DNA from: Candidatus Poribacteria bacterium
GTDB taxonomy: Bacteria; Poribacteria; WGA-4E; WGA-3G
NCBI GenBank assembly: GCA_012270865.1
Contig: JAAXHL010000019.1
Coordinates: forward strand, 1-59,903
DNA length: 59,903 nt
Direction: 5' to 3'
Shown in pieces: positions 43,756 through 52,845 of the stretch. How positions within the stretch are numbered: position 1 is the first letter of the stretch; each line of letters starts with the position of its first letter. Made by a program: the position numbers and the translations under genes. The notes under the pieces are model-generated. The model worked only from the letters and a program-made list of their open reading frames with translations, made no database searches and had not been told where the DNA came from.

Positions 43756-44517
43756 ATGCTAAATCACCAAACCACCGAAACAACGTTATCTATCAGAGAA
43801 GATGACGCGCCGATACTCACTTGTGATTATGGCGATGCCACAAATTCACCGTTCCTGCATCCGATCTATACACCGGATGGACAGGTCGTAACAGTTGATG
43901 CAACCTTCGGGCAGCCGTATCCACCGGGAATATCTTTCTCACTCGGAACCATAAGCGGTGGTCAGTACGCTCGGAGCGTATCCTCTCGCAAACTGTTGTC
44001 GTCTTCAGACCAGTTTTCTATTGACTCAACGTGGGAGGATGCCACAGGACTTTTCTTGATAGAGACATATCGGGTAGAAGTTAAACCTCGACAGAACGAG
44101 GTGCAGATCGTAGATATAAAAATCTCACTACGCGCACCGAAGCGTTCCGTCGAATTGACAGGTGATGTCGGACTCGGTTACCACGCCGTTGAGATGGAAC
44201 ACCGCAAGGCTGTAGACGCGGACACACGGATGGGTGAATTAGAATTGAACGGAAAGGTGTCAGCATGGGGAACGCTCTCCGGGCTTACAACTGCTGAGAA
44301 TGTACCCGTCGGTGTCGCCATCTTCCCGCATCCAGCAAACGGCAAGACAACCTTTTTTGCACACGACGTATCCTTCGGATACCTCTTCGCACAGGCAGCG
44401 CCTCTCACTGTCAGCACCGTAATGATGCGCACCCTAAAATATCGGATACTCGCGTATGGTGGCGACCCTTTCACTGTAGACGTATCGGAATACTACAAAG
44501 ACTACACGAATACCTAA
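43756..44517 (+). CDS. DUF6807 (PmoA-like) family protein
   Basis: The 253-residue protein has the opening pattern of DUF6807 proteins: SPFLHPIYTPDGQVVTVDAT followed by a short FGQPYPPGISFSLGTI in place of the usual HPHH segment, then alternating beta strands (GLFLIETYRVEVK, VQIVDIKISLRA, VGLGYHAVEM) and VGVAIFPHPANGKTTFFAHD near the C terminus. The fold is probably a galactose-mutarotase-like sandwich. The function is unknown; annotations as methane oxygenase subunits are not supported. It is translated from a near-leaderless mRNA and is six bases upstream of miaB. Confidence 0.62.
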   Translation: MLNHQTTETTLSIREDDAPILTCDYGDATNSPFLHPIYTPDGQVVTVDATFGQPYPPGISFSLGTISGGQYARSVSSRKLLSSSDQFSIDSTWEDATGLFLIETYRVEVKPRQNEVQIVDIKISLRAPKRSVELTGDVGLGYHAVEMEHRKAVDADTRMGELELNGKVSAWGTLSGLTTAENVPVGVAIFPHPANGKTTFFAHDVSFGYLFAQAAPLTVSTVMMRTLKYRILAYGGDPFTVDVSEYYKDYTNT

Positions 44518-44523
44518 AATGCC

Positions 44524-45951
44524 ATGAAAGACCAGACGCTTTTCCCGCTCTATAATAAAAAGACACCGCAACGCGTGCCACAAAAACCGAGTGACGCAAC
44601 GCAACAGACACACGCGCGCCGTGTCTATATCGAAACCTACGGCTGCCAGATGAACGTCAGCGACAGCGAACTCATGGCAGGCATCTTGACACAGAGTGGA
44701 CACCAGACAGTGACGCACATCGACGACGCGGATGTCGTACTCGTTAACACCTGCGCCATACGGGAAAACGCCGAAACTAAGGTCATCAACCGTCTCCAGC
44801 ACCTCAACCATCGCAAACGTCGGCAACCTGAACTCATCGTTGGAGTCTGCGGCTGCATGGCACAGCACCTCCGAGACCGGCTCTTAGAAGCAGCACCGTA
44901 CGTCGATCTCGTCATGGGACCCGACGCATACCGAAACCTACCGATCGCGCTTGACGCTCTAACACGCGACGAGGAAGCACACATCTCCCTAACAGAGCGA
45001 GACCCGTTCCTCGGCTTGCGGTTGGATAAAACCGAAGATTACGCTGACATCGCACCCATCCGAAAAGAGGGGATTCGCGCATGGCTCACAATCCAACGCG
45101 GCTGCGATAAGATGTGCACCTTCTGCATCGTTCCTTTCGTCCGCGGCAGAGAACGGAGTCTACCGCTAAAACTCCTCGTCGAAGATGTCGAAAAATTGGT
45201 CGATCAAGGGTTCAAAGAGGTCGTCCTGCTCGGTCAGACAGTTAACTCCTATCACGACAACGGTTCCGATTTCGGAGACCTCCTCTTCGCTGTCGGCGAA
45301 GTAAACGGATTAGAGCGCGTACGATTTACCTCACCACACCCCGCAGACGCAACCGACAGCATGATTGATGCAATGGCAAGTTGTCCAACCGTCTGTAAAC
45401 ACCTACACCTCCCTTTACAATCCGGTTCGACAGCAGTGCTGGAACGGATGCGCCGCACCTACACGGCGGAGGAATATCACACGCTTGTCGCAAAACTCCG
45501 AGAACGTGTCCCGAATATCGCATTCTCTACAGATATTATCGTCGGGTTCTGTGGTGAAACCGACGAAGAATTTGAGCAGACCTATCAGATGATGACAGAC
45601 ATCCGATACGATTCAGCCTTTATGTTCAAATACTCTGAACGCGAAGGGACACTCGCACACAAAGCACTACCCGATGATGTACCCGAAACAGTGAAAGGAC
45701 AACGCCTGAAACAGATTATCGAACTTCAAGAGCAGATCTCTGCTGACATCAACACCGCTGCAATCGGGGACACGGTCACCGTACTCGTTGAAGGCGAATC
45801 GAGACGCGATGCCGATAAATATCACGGAAAAACAGACGGCTTCAAAACAACTGTGTTCCCGAAAATGGACAGCAAGATTGGTGATGTTGTTAACGTCCGT
45901 GTTAACAGCACCACAGCGCACACCTTGATTGGACAGATTATTGATGGATAA
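44524..45951 (+). CDS. miaB: tRNA-2-methylthio-N6-dimethylallyladenosine synthase
   Basis: The 475-residue protein matches MiaB. The N-terminal UPF0004 domain has ETYGCQMNVSDSE, VLVNTCAIRENAETKV and GVCGCMAQ, the three Cys binding the auxiliary 4Fe-4S cluster. The radical-SAM core has CDKMCTFC (C-x3-C-x2-C) followed by IVPFVRGRERS. TRAM ends the protein (GDTVTVLVEGESRRD). It adds 2-methylthio to i6A37 of tRNAs reading UNN codons. There are about 20 extra residues at the N terminus. The stop overlaps the map start by eight bases. Confidence 0.96.
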   Translation: MKDQTLFPLYNKKTPQRVPQKPSDATQQTHARRVYIETYGCQMNVSDSELMAGILTQSGHQTVTHIDDADVVLVNTCAIRENAETKVINRLQHLNHRKRRQPELIVGVCGCMAQHLRDRLLEAAPYVDLVMGPDAYRNLPIALDALTRDEEAHISLTERDPFLGLRLDKTEDYADIAPIRKEGIRAWLTIQRGCDKMCTFCIVPFVRGRERSLPLKLLVEDVEKLVDQGFKEVVLLGQTVNSYHDNGSDFGDLLFAVGEVNGLERVRFTSPHPADATDSMIDAMASCPTVCKHLHLPLQSGSTAVLERMRRTYTAEEYHTLVAKLRERVPNIAFSTDIIVGFCGETDEEFEQTYQMMTDIRYDSAFMFKYSEREGTLAHKALPDDVPETVKGQRLKQIIELQEQISADINTAAIGDTVTVLVEGESRRDADKYHGKTDGFKTTVFPKMDSKIGDVVNVRVNSTTAHTLIGQIIDG

Positions 45952-46729
45952 GATTAGAATCAAAAATAGAACCGAAATTGAGAAGATGCGGCGGAGCGGT
46001 CAAGCCGCAGCGACTGTACTAAAGCGTATCGGTGAGGCAATCGGACCAGGGGTCTCGACCGCAGATTTAGAACATATCTCACGCGACGCAATCGCCGAAC
46101 TCAACGCCACATCTTCCTTCTTAGGCTATCAATTACCAGAACACGAACCGTATCCAGCAACCATATGCACCTCCATTAACGATGTCGTTATCCACGGAAT
46201 CCCAGACAAAAAACACGTCCTAAAAGACGGCGACATCATCGGGATTGATACAGCAGTGCGTATTGACGGCTACCACGGCGATAACGCATACACTTTTCCT
46301 GTCGGTAACATCGCATCGGAAGCGGAACTTTTGCTTAAAGTGACACGCAGTTCTCTCTACGACGCAATCGCTGAAGCGAAACCCGGAAACCGTATCGGCG
46401 ACATCTCCTTCAAATTACAGGACGCTGCAGAATCCAACGGGTTCTCCGTCCTCCAGAGTTTTTCCGGACACGGCATCGGACGAAACCTCCACGAAGCACC
46501 CGAAATTCCGTGTCTCGGCGTACCTGGACGCGGGTTACGCCTACGACCCGGTATGGTCCTCGCTATTGAAACGATGGTGAACGTCGGACTCCCGGATGTA
46601 CAACTCTTACCAGACGGTTGGACGATTACGACAATCGACGGTTCTCTCTCCGCTCTCTTTGAACATACAGTGGCGATCCTCTCCGACGGACCCGAAATCT
46701 TGACAGGGAGTTCATTGTGGGAAACCTAA
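45944..46729 (+). CDS. map: Type I methionine aminopeptidase
   Basis: The 261-residue enzyme removes initiator Met. All five metal ligands are visible: Asp102 (GIDTAV), Asp113 (HGDNAYTF), His176 (SGHGIGR), Glu209 (AIETM) and Glu240 (FEHTVAI); His84 (VVIHGIP) is the substrate His. The start at 45944 overlaps the end of miaB and was chosen over an upstream reading at 45929. It has no N-terminal zinc-finger extension. The next gene overlaps its end by 13 bases, so translation is coupled through the operon. Confidence 0.96.
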   Translation: MDKIRIKNRTEIEKMRRSGQAAATVLKRIGEAIGPGVSTADLEHISRDAIAELNATSSFLGYQLPEHEPYPATICTSINDVVIHGIPDKKHVLKDGDIIGIDTAVRIDGYHGDNAYTFPVGNIASEAELLLKVTRSSLYDAIAEAKPGNRIGDISFKLQDAAESNGFSVLQSFSGHGIGRNLHEAPEIPCLGVPGRGLRLRPGMVLAIETMVNVGLPDVQLLPDGWTITTIDGSLSALFEHTVAILSDGPEILTGSSLWET

Positions 46730-47394
46730 CAACAAAAATCATCGGTGTTATCACCGCAGTCCTCATCTTCGTCTCGCTCTATCTCATCTTCGGATACGCG
46801 CGCCTTGAAGGCACGATGCTTGAAGTCCAAAAAATCTTCTACTACCACGTCTCTGCAGCACTGACTGTCTTTGTCGCCTTCGGTGTCAACTGTGTTTTCA
46901 GTATTAAATACCTCATCCAACGGAGACCGAACGATGACCTGTTGGCAGCTGCATCAGCCGAGCTCGGTGTCATCTTTTGCACGATCGCACTCCTATCAGG
47001 CCCCATCTGGGCGCGATACGCATGGAATACATGGTGGAATTGGGAGGCACGCCTGACAAGCACACTCGTACTCTGGCTCATGTACATCGGTTATTTTATT
47101 CTTCGCTCCGCGTTAGAATCCGATAAACGCAGCACCTATTCCGCAGTCCTCGCAATCATCGCTTACTTGGATGTTCCGATCGTCTACTATGCCGTTGATA
47201 TCTGGCAAGGTGGGTTGCATCCCGACCGTGGCACAAAGTGGAGTCTCGAAACAACAATGCAACATACATGGATGGTAGCACTCCTCGCACTCATCATGCT
47301 TTTTGTATACCTGCTTATCGTCCGGTATAGAATGAAAAAAGCACAGATGCGTTATGAAATCGTCCAGCAAAAATACCTTCGGGAGGCAGCTTGA
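46717..47394 (+). CDS. ccmC: Cytochrome c biogenesis/heme handling protein CcmC (CcsA family)
   Basis: The 225-residue protein starts with GTG and has six predicted membrane helices. The heme-handling motif WNTWWNWEARLTSTL (~106-120) is the Trp-rich loop of CcmC, with Glu where Asp is usual in W-D-A-R. Conserved His are in FYYHVSAAL and MQHTWMV. CcmC places heme on the chaperone CcmE for cytochrome c maturation in the periplasm. It overlaps map by 13 bases and its stop overlaps the CcmD start. CcmA, B, E and F are not in the window. Confidence 0.9.
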   Translation: MGNLTTKIIGVITAVLIFVSLYLIFGYARLEGTMLEVQKIFYYHVSAALTVFVAFGVNCVFSIKYLIQRRPNDDLLAAASAELGVIFCTIALLSGPIWARYAWNTWWNWEARLTSTLVLWLMYIGYFILRSALESDKRSTYSAVLAIIAYLDVPIVYYAVDIWQGGLHPDRGTKWSLETTMQHTWMVALLALIMLFVYLLIVRYRMKKAQMRYEIVQQKYLREAA

Positions 47395-47765
47395 TGCGTA
47401 TACTCGTTTTGGCAAGTTTTATAATAGTTCTCGGGTTATACCTTTTCGCAACGCAGATACCGATCAGTATTACACCCGACAAAGTCGCGGGGGCTGTTTC
47501 GGCGGCAATTTCAAAATCCGAAGTCCCTGTAGATGAAGAGGTCGTAGAGCAGGTAGTGATAGATTCTCTCACAATACTCGAAAAGGGGCAAAGAACGCGC
47601 CTGACCTACCTTTTCGCCGCATACATCGTTATATGGTTGGTCTTTATCCTCTACGTCTTGCGTTTAGAACAGCAGCAACAACTATTAGACCAACGCCTCG
47701 CACAACTCGAACAGACAACTACTAAAAATGAAAACGTTCCACTTCAAAACACAACAGACACTTAA
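47394..47765 (+). CDS. ccmD: CcmD-like small membrane protein
   Basis: The 123-residue protein starts at an ATG sharing its A with the ccmC stop (TGATG). It has an N-terminal helix (ILVLASFIIVLGLYLFA), a periplasmic stretch (~20-65) and a second helix in LTYLFAAYIVIWLVFILYVL followed by a basic/Gln-rich coil, which is the CcmD pattern (Tyr-x-x-Ala-Tyr, then a charged tail). CcmD helps release heme-loaded CcmE. At 123 residues it is about twice the size of a standard CcmD because of the extra N-terminal part. Assignment rests on position and the helix pattern. Confidence 0.65.
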   Translation: MRILVLASFIIVLGLYLFATQIPISITPDKVAGAVSAAISKSEVPVDEEVVEQVVIDSLTILEKGQRTRLTYLFAAYIVIWLVFILYVLRLEQQQQLLDQRLAQLEQTTTKNENVPLQNTTDT

Positions 47766-48171
47766 TCAACCGCTCACCGAAGTCTTTGAATTCTTCTCTG
47801 ACGCGCATAACCTCGCTGCGATAACACCGCCGTGGCTCCGTTTTGAAGTCCTAACCCCCGCACCGATTGAAATGTCTCTCGGAACGCTTATTGATTATCG
47901 ACTGAAGCTGCGTGGCATTCCAATCAGATGGCAAAGCGAGATTACCGAATGGAATCCGCCGCACGCTTTTATGGATGAACAACGCCGGGGTCCTTACCGT
48001 CTCTGGCGGCATATACATACATTTGATGAAACTGCAAACGGTGTGATAATAGGTGATTCGGTGGAGTATGCTGTCTGGGGGAATAGCCTCGTGAACAAGT
48101 TTTTCGTGCGACCGGACATCGAGAAGATTTTCGCCTACCGAGCGGAGCAACTCGGTGAGATCTTCAGTTAA
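47728..48171 (+). CDS. SRPBCC/START-like ligand-binding protein
   Basis: The 147-residue protein has the SRPBCC pattern: an N-terminal strand FHFKTQQTLNQPLTEVFEFF, SDAHNLAAITPPWLRFEV, then RWQSEITEWNPPHAFMDEQ and a long C-terminal helix. These helix-grip folds bind hydrophobic small molecules, and this subgroup is often annotated as cyclase/dehydrase. It overlaps the CcmD-like gene by 38 bases, the last gene of the operon. Its ligand is unknown. Confidence 0.82.
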   Translation: MKTFHFKTQQTLNQPLTEVFEFFSDAHNLAAITPPWLRFEVLTPAPIEMSLGTLIDYRLKLRGIPIRWQSEITEWNPPHAFMDEQRRGPYRLWRHIHTFDETANGVIIGDSVEYAVWGNSLVNKFFVRPDIEKIFAYRAEQLGEIFS

Positions 48172-48172
48172 A

Positions 48173-48293
48173 TAGGACTTACGCATGCCGCTCTTTTGTA
48201 GCATAAACTGTTAGTTTGTGTCCCGAGAACGCTCGGTTTTCCGAAAAATCTCATCTAACAGAATAGGCTGCAGTCAAAATTGCGTCCGTCCTG
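48173..48293. mobile_element. MITE-like element, copy I (beta cargo), between two stop codons
   Basis: 121 bp with a perfect duplication TTAAA (48168-48172 and 48294-48298). The left TAA is the stop of the SRPBCC gene and the right TTA, read on the other strand, is the stop of the transglycosylase gene. Its right end is GCGTCCGTCCTG, two changes from the family consensus. Confidence 0.9.
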
Positions 48294-48965
48294 TTAAAGA
48301 AAGAACAGGACATTTCTGTAGAAACGTATCCTTCCATAGTAATGCATCACGCGCTCCACATAATCCAACGTTTCATCAAAACCCTCAAAATAACCGTGCG
48401 GAGGCACATCGCTTCCCCACACTTCGCGATGCATATCTGTGTGCTGCCGCGTCAATTGACTGAGCGCATCACGCACAGGTTCCCATAACAACGGATCGGC
48501 ATTTTTTCGGTGCCGGACGAGTGCTTGCGCGTCTCGGACACGTCCGATACCGCCGTTGTAACTCGCTAACACCAAGCGATGCTGATGTGCATCTTCGCTT
48601 TCCGAGAACGCATGATATAAGGTATGTAGATAACGCGCCGCACCGGCGATGTTCTGTTCCGCATCCAGTGGGTCTTCGACACCGAGTTCCTTTGCCGTCA
48701 TCGGTATCAGTTGTGTCAAGCCTTCTGCACCGGCGGAACTTCGCGCGTTTTCCTTAAAGCCCGATTCCTGCACAATCAGCGCACATACCAACCGTGAATC
48801 CAAATTCTCTTTAACGGCATACTTCTGAATCAACCGCCTATATTTGAAAATCTTCGGCGTAAGCGCGAGCAACCGCAAATCCAGGTGAAGGTTGATAATC
48901 CCACCGAACACGAGGATTAAAGCAAGTGTTATGAGGATAAGGAAGAAAGTACGTTTACGGAACAT
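48294..48965 (-). CDS. Lytic transglycosylase (SLT domain), membrane-anchored
   Basis: The 223-residue protein has an N-terminal anchor (FFLILITLALILVFGGII), then a Slt70-type catalytic domain: ALIVQESGF with catalytic Glu67, SSAGAEGLTQLIPMTAKELG, NIAGAARYLHTLYH and ASYNGGIGRV. It cleaves peptidoglycan with formation of anhydromuramic ends in the periplasm. After the domain, ~50 residues rich in aromatics (GYFEGFDETLDYVERVMHYY) complete the Slt fold. The ribosome site is weak. The gene ends in the target duplication of element I. Confidence 0.9.
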   Translation of the reverse strand: MFRKRTFFLILITLALILVFGGIINLHLDLRLLALTPKIFKYRRLIQKYAVKENLDSRLVCALIVQESGFKENARSSAGAEGLTQLIPMTAKELGVEDPLDAEQNIAGAARYLHTLYHAFSESEDAHQHRLVLASYNGGIGRVRDAQALVRHRKNADPLLWEPVRDALSQLTRQHTDMHREVWGSDVPPHGYFEGFDETLDYVERVMHYYGRIRFYRNVLFFL

Positions 48966-49020
48966 TTGAATTCATTATCAGTTGTCAGTTAAAGAGGCAC
49001 CTGATTAACCACAGCATCTC

Positions 49021-49080
49021 TTAACTGAAAACTGAAAGATTTTTTTCGGAGAAAAAAATCGTACTGACAACCGACAACTG
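49021..49080. repeat. GNA-loop hairpin repeat, copy 2
   Basis: GATTTTTTTC-GGA-GAAAAAAATC (49038-49060) lies between CTGAA and GTACTGACAAC, against the end of the Wzi-like gene. The stem sequence differs from copies 1 and 3 but pairs perfectly. Confidence 0.75.
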
Positions 49081-50676
49081 TTAAAAAAGATACCCCATCT
49101 GAAACTTAACCCTGTGTCCACGACGCGTCTCCCCGCTACGGTGTTCGCTATTTTGTGTGTGCTGCCATGCATACGAGAGAAATATATTCCACGCATCCAA
49201 TGGACGATACGAGAACCGACCGCCGATTTCTGTTGTACGGGCGACAACTCCTGTAGGAAACGGTAGCACCTTGAAATCTTCGCCATAAAACCGATCCGCG
49301 ATTGTACCCTCACCCTGTCGCGTCAGCACGCCGTGTACCTCAGCCTCAGCAGAGACCGTAAACTGATAAGATGCCGATACCCGGACTGTATCCGAATCCG
49401 TACCGATAGGATGTCCGATCACATATCCGAAATGTGTAAACTGATTATCCGGTACAAGGTGCGTATATGCCCATCGGTTGACGCGCGCGTACTCGCTATG
49501 AACTTCGAATTGCCGGTCAAAACGTTCAGGATACCACGTCAACCCCAAAAGCCAGGCAACCGCGTGCGGATCGTTCGCCCCCGGAACATACTGGATGTCG
49601 TCAATGAGCCATTCACCGTAGAGACGTAAACCGTCAACCGGACGGATTGCTGCGTCAATAGCAAACATAACATTATCGTCAGCCTTCGCGTTATATTGTA
49701 GCGCGTAATAGAAAGTGAACGGGTTCGCGTATTTCCAATCTAACGTCTGAGCATCACCACCGTAAAGCACCCATTCCGCAACACCGATTTCCAAACGGTC
49801 ATTGTGTTGGTAATCCAATCGGTGTCCGCTCATATAACGTTTTGCCAAATAACGTTTTTCGCCATCGTCATACCATGTTGAATCCAACTGTGTCGTGAAA
49901 GCAGTCGCTTTGAACCTTTTCCCAAGCATCGCAGTGAGCCGGATTTGATCAAACGGCGGCGAATTATCCGAGATCCCAACCGTCTTGTGCCGACTCGCAC
50001 CCCAGAAAACCCAATCTCTCCCGACAAGTAGGCTAAGATATGAATTATTGACCTGTAAATAACTTCGTTTAAAATCGCCAGTGTACCCGCCGCGCCACTG
50101 CTCAAGCCGTTGCTCTGCCGTCTTTCCATCAAGTGCGCGACTCTCAAAGTTATGCGTTTCAAATTCCGAATATAGCACCAAACGCGGTGCAATCCGATCT
50201 TCAAGACTTCCTGCCGTATAGCGGAAGGCTCCCGCAAGTGCCGGTGCGATCTTCTGCTCCGTCGCCCGGAGTTGTGGCAGGAAACGCAGTACCTGTCCCG
50301 TGCGCCCCGTAAGTTCTCTGCTAAACGCACGTTTCAACTTTTCAAGGAGTTTCCGGTCAATCTCAGACGGGACAACCGTCCCTCTCAGAATTCGAGATTC
50401 TGCCTGTCGGACGATGGCTGCAACTTCTGCCCGTGAGAGGGGGGCAGTCTGCCGATGAAACCCACCAGTGATGCCTACCGTCTCTAACTTCGCAAGCGCA
50501 TCAGGAACCCATCCATCGAAATTCAGCGGGACATCCGGCGCACCGGACGCAGTGTTCAGAATGAACATGAATGCAAAGCAGTAACCAGTTACCAGTAACC
50601 AGTGCCCAGCTAAAGAAGGCTCTCCTCTGGTAACTCGTAACTGGTAACTCGTAACGGGTAACTGGTTACTTCTCAT
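49081..50676 (-). CDS. Wzi-like capsule assembly outer-membrane protein
   Basis: The 531-residue protein starts at an ATG that shares its A with the nadE stop (TGATG). The first ~30 residues (MRSNQLPVTSYQLRVTRGE and on) are coded by the seven-base repeat array and form the front of the signal peptide (HWLLVTGYCFAFMFIL). The mature part begins with an SLH-like helical segment (LNFDGWVPDALAKLETVGI, PLSRAEVAAIVRQAE), then outer-membrane strands of the Wzi type (RLVLYSEFETHNF, YLSLLVGRDWVFWGASRH, RMSGHRLDYQHN-like) ending HRVKFQMGYLF. Wzi proteins anchor capsular polysaccharide. Substrate binding here is not established. Confidence 0.8.
   Translation of the reverse strand: MRSNQLPVTSYQLRVTRGEPSLAGHWLLVTGYCFAFMFILNTASGAPDVPLNFDGWVPDALAKLETVGITGGFHRQTAPLSRAEVAAIVRQAESRILRGTVVPSEIDRKLLEKLKRAFSRELTGRTGQVLRFLPQLRATEQKIAPALAGAFRYTAGSLEDRIAPRLVLYSEFETHNFESRALDGKTAEQRLEQWRGGYTGDFKRSYLQVNNSYLSLLVGRDWVFWGASRHKTVGISDNSPPFDQIRLTAMLGKRFKATAFTTQLDSTWYDDGEKRYLAKRYMSGHRLDYQHNDRLEIGVAEWVLYGGDAQTLDWKYANPFTFYYALQYNAKADDNVMFAIDAAIRPVDGLRLYGEWLIDDIQYVPGANDPHAVAWLLGLTWYPERFDRQFEVHSEYARVNRWAYTHLVPDNQFTHFGYVIGHPIGTDSDTVRVSASYQFTVSAEAEVHGVLTRQGEGTIADRFYGEDFKVLPFPTGVVARTTEIGGRFSYRPLDAWNIFLSYAWQHTQNSEHRSGETRRGHRVKFQMGYLF
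50579..50670. repeat. Seven-base-period array inside the 5' end of the Wzi-like gene
   Basis: Variants of GTAACCAGTTACCAG and GGTAACTCGTAACTGG run over about 90 bases. They code for N-Q-L-P-V-T-S-Y-Q-L-R-V-T on the minus strand. Confidence 0.75.
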
Positions 50677-52769
50677 CACGCCTCCGCTTCCAGTTTCTTG
50701 ACGCACGCATCAATATGTCGGAACTGCCACGTCCAGCGTGTGTTATAGAGAAACTGCCGCAGATCAAATCGGTTGTCGTCTGGTGAATAAGATTCCGCGT
50801 GATAAGAAGGCGTTAGCGTCGTCATTTTATGCCGATTAATTGCATAACATCTAAAGAAATGTTTTACCTTTTCGGCGACCTCGCGCGGCGGAAGATGATC
50901 CCACTCCTGTACCAATCTCTCGAACATACGCACCGGACCGCACTGCTCCATTTTACGAAGCTGCCCGAACCGGCTCAATTCGGCGTAGGTCATCCCCATA
51001 TCGTCTTCATCGGTCTGTGTGTAGGTTTCGGTGATCGGCTCCAACTCCGCTGTCGGGGGTGCCTCGATAATCTCAGCAAGCGCAGGATAATCGAGATGAT
51101 CTTCCGCCCACTTCAAGAAACGACGTAAATCGAGTTTACTGATACCACCAATCGGATTAATGTCGCCGCTACTACAATCGTATTTTGTCAAGTAACCGCG
51201 CAACGCCTCGTCAACATTGCCGGTGCCTAATACAAGCAGCGTACCTTCACAGTTTCGTACCCACGGCATCATCTGTGCAAACAGATAACTCAGCACCATG
51301 CGGAGCCGCGCCTGTATATTTTGGAGTGCTTGGTTCTCCTGATAACTACCGCCTTCAACTTTGAATTTCGGCGTTTTGTGTGTAATCCGAGTAAAGAGCG
51401 ATTGCAAGGCATTCACAACGCCATCTATATTGATGTTCAGATGGTACGATCCGATCTGCTCAGCGAGGAGTTTCGCTCGTTTCCGAGTCTCACGCGAACT
51501 GTTCGCACTCCCCATATAAGAGGTGTATAACAGACGATTCGCCAGGACACACGGATCAGAAAAAATATCGGGTGTCTCGTTGTCCGCAAGCCACCGACCC
51601 ACATCGCGAGTCACTGCCGTATCCTTTTCGCGTATCGCCTTTGCGACCAATTGACACATTGAACCGACCAAAGTCGCAACCGCACCGCTGTCCGCACCCC
51701 CCGAAAGCGGAATGAAGTAACCCGCTGCTCCTGACCGACGCAGATAATCCCAGAGCCAACAAGCAGGACCGTAGGCGATCTCCTCTTCTGGTATGTGCGT
51801 ATGCGGTTCAATTTTTCGACTCGCCGGGGGCGCGGTCTCCCAAGATGTAGTACTGAATGCAAAATCGGTCTCTATCTGCGGAAGTCGTTCCGTTTGACTC
51901 GCCTGCACAGCACGACTCGCTTTCACACCCCGATAACTCCGAACAGCCTGAAGGTCCACCGTCGCAGTCACCACCTCTACATCTTTGAGTGAAAATTGGG
52001 AACCTTGTGCCAAGATGTCGCCGTTCTGTGCAATCAGCGCGCAGCCATCGAAATAGAGCCGACCACCGTCACATCCCTGTTGGTTGGCATAGAGATAGAC
52101 CCCACCGTTTTTAGCACTCGCATTCCGAATCAGCGCAATCCGTGTGTCCAATTTGCGTAACTCGTGATGAGAACCCGACCCGTTGCCAATGATTTCGACA
52201 CCCGCGTTTCCAAACTGGATATGCGGACTCATCGGCACAAAGAGTTCCTCACACGTCTCCGCTGAGAGAAGTGTATCCCCAGTCGCAATCGCCGCAATAC
52301 CAATCGGAACCTTATTTTTCCCCGTCAGTTCACGAATCTCATGCGGGAGCGTGTACGGTTCAGTCGTCCAACCGTGCGTCCATGCCGTGAACCAGCGATG
52401 CTCCCGATAGTTACCGTCGCTCGCAAGAACCATCTTCGGACGGATTAACAGAATCTCGCCATCTAATACGAAGACTCGGCAGTTATAACGGACATTTTTG
52501 TGCATCACAGGCATACCGATGTCGCACAAAATACCGTCCGTATGACCACCTTTAAGGATACACGCCAGCGATTCCCAGCTGTGCTGCAGCGTATCAAGTT
52601 CGAGAAAATGGTCTTCACAGGAATAGCCGCTGATCTCCAACTCCGGTCCCAGCCGATACCGCGCCCCGCGCCCCTTCGCAATCTCAATAGATTCAATGAT
52701 ACGCGCAGTGTTACCCTCAAAATCGAGACTCCACTGGTTCAAATTGCACGTCGCCAGGACTGCTTTCAT
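50676..52769 (-). CDS. nadE: Glutamine-dependent NAD+ synthetase
   Basis: The 697-residue protein is the long, two-domain NadE. The N-terminal nitrilase domain has the Glu-Lys-Cys triad: Glu43 in GPELEISGYS, Lys112 in RPKMVLASDGN and Cys173 in AETCEELFVP. The synthetase domain has the ATP loop PLSGGADSGAVATLVG (~360-375) and LGTGNVDEALRGYLTKYD. It makes NAD from nicotinate adenine dinucleotide with glutamine as ammonia source. Length fits the eukaryote-like group rather than the ~540-residue bacterial form. AAAGGACG precedes the ATG. Confidence 0.95.
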   Translation of the reverse strand: MKAVLATCNLNQWSLDFEGNTARIIESIEIAKGRGARYRLGPELEISGYSCEDHFLELDTLQHSWESLACILKGGHTDGILCDIGMPVMHKNVRYNCRVFVLDGEILLIRPKMVLASDGNYREHRWFTAWTHGWTTEPYTLPHEIRELTGKNKVPIGIAAIATGDTLLSAETCEELFVPMSPHIQFGNAGVEIIGNGSGSHHELRKLDTRIALIRNASAKNGGVYLYANQQGCDGGRLYFDGCALIAQNGDILAQGSQFSLKDVEVVTATVDLQAVRSYRGVKASRAVQASQTERLPQIETDFAFSTTSWETAPPASRKIEPHTHIPEEEIAYGPACWLWDYLRRSGAAGYFIPLSGGADSGAVATLVGSMCQLVAKAIREKDTAVTRDVGRWLADNETPDIFSDPCVLANRLLYTSYMGSANSSRETRKRAKLLAEQIGSYHLNINIDGVVNALQSLFTRITHKTPKFKVEGGSYQENQALQNIQARLRMVLSYLFAQMMPWVRNCEGTLLVLGTGNVDEALRGYLTKYDCSSGDINPIGGISKLDLRRFLKWAEDHLDYPALAEIIEAPPTAELEPITETYTQTDEDDMGMTYAELSRFGQLRKMEQCGPVRMFERLVQEWDHLPPREVAEKVKHFFRCYAINRHKMTTLTPSYHAESYSPDDNRFDLRQFLYNTRWTWQFRHIDACVKKLEAEA

Positions 52770-52845
52770 CGTCTCGTCCTTTAATAGTTATAAGTTTTCA
52801 GTTACAATAGGTTTTGGATAACTCCAAAGTCTCATTTCTGAAAAT

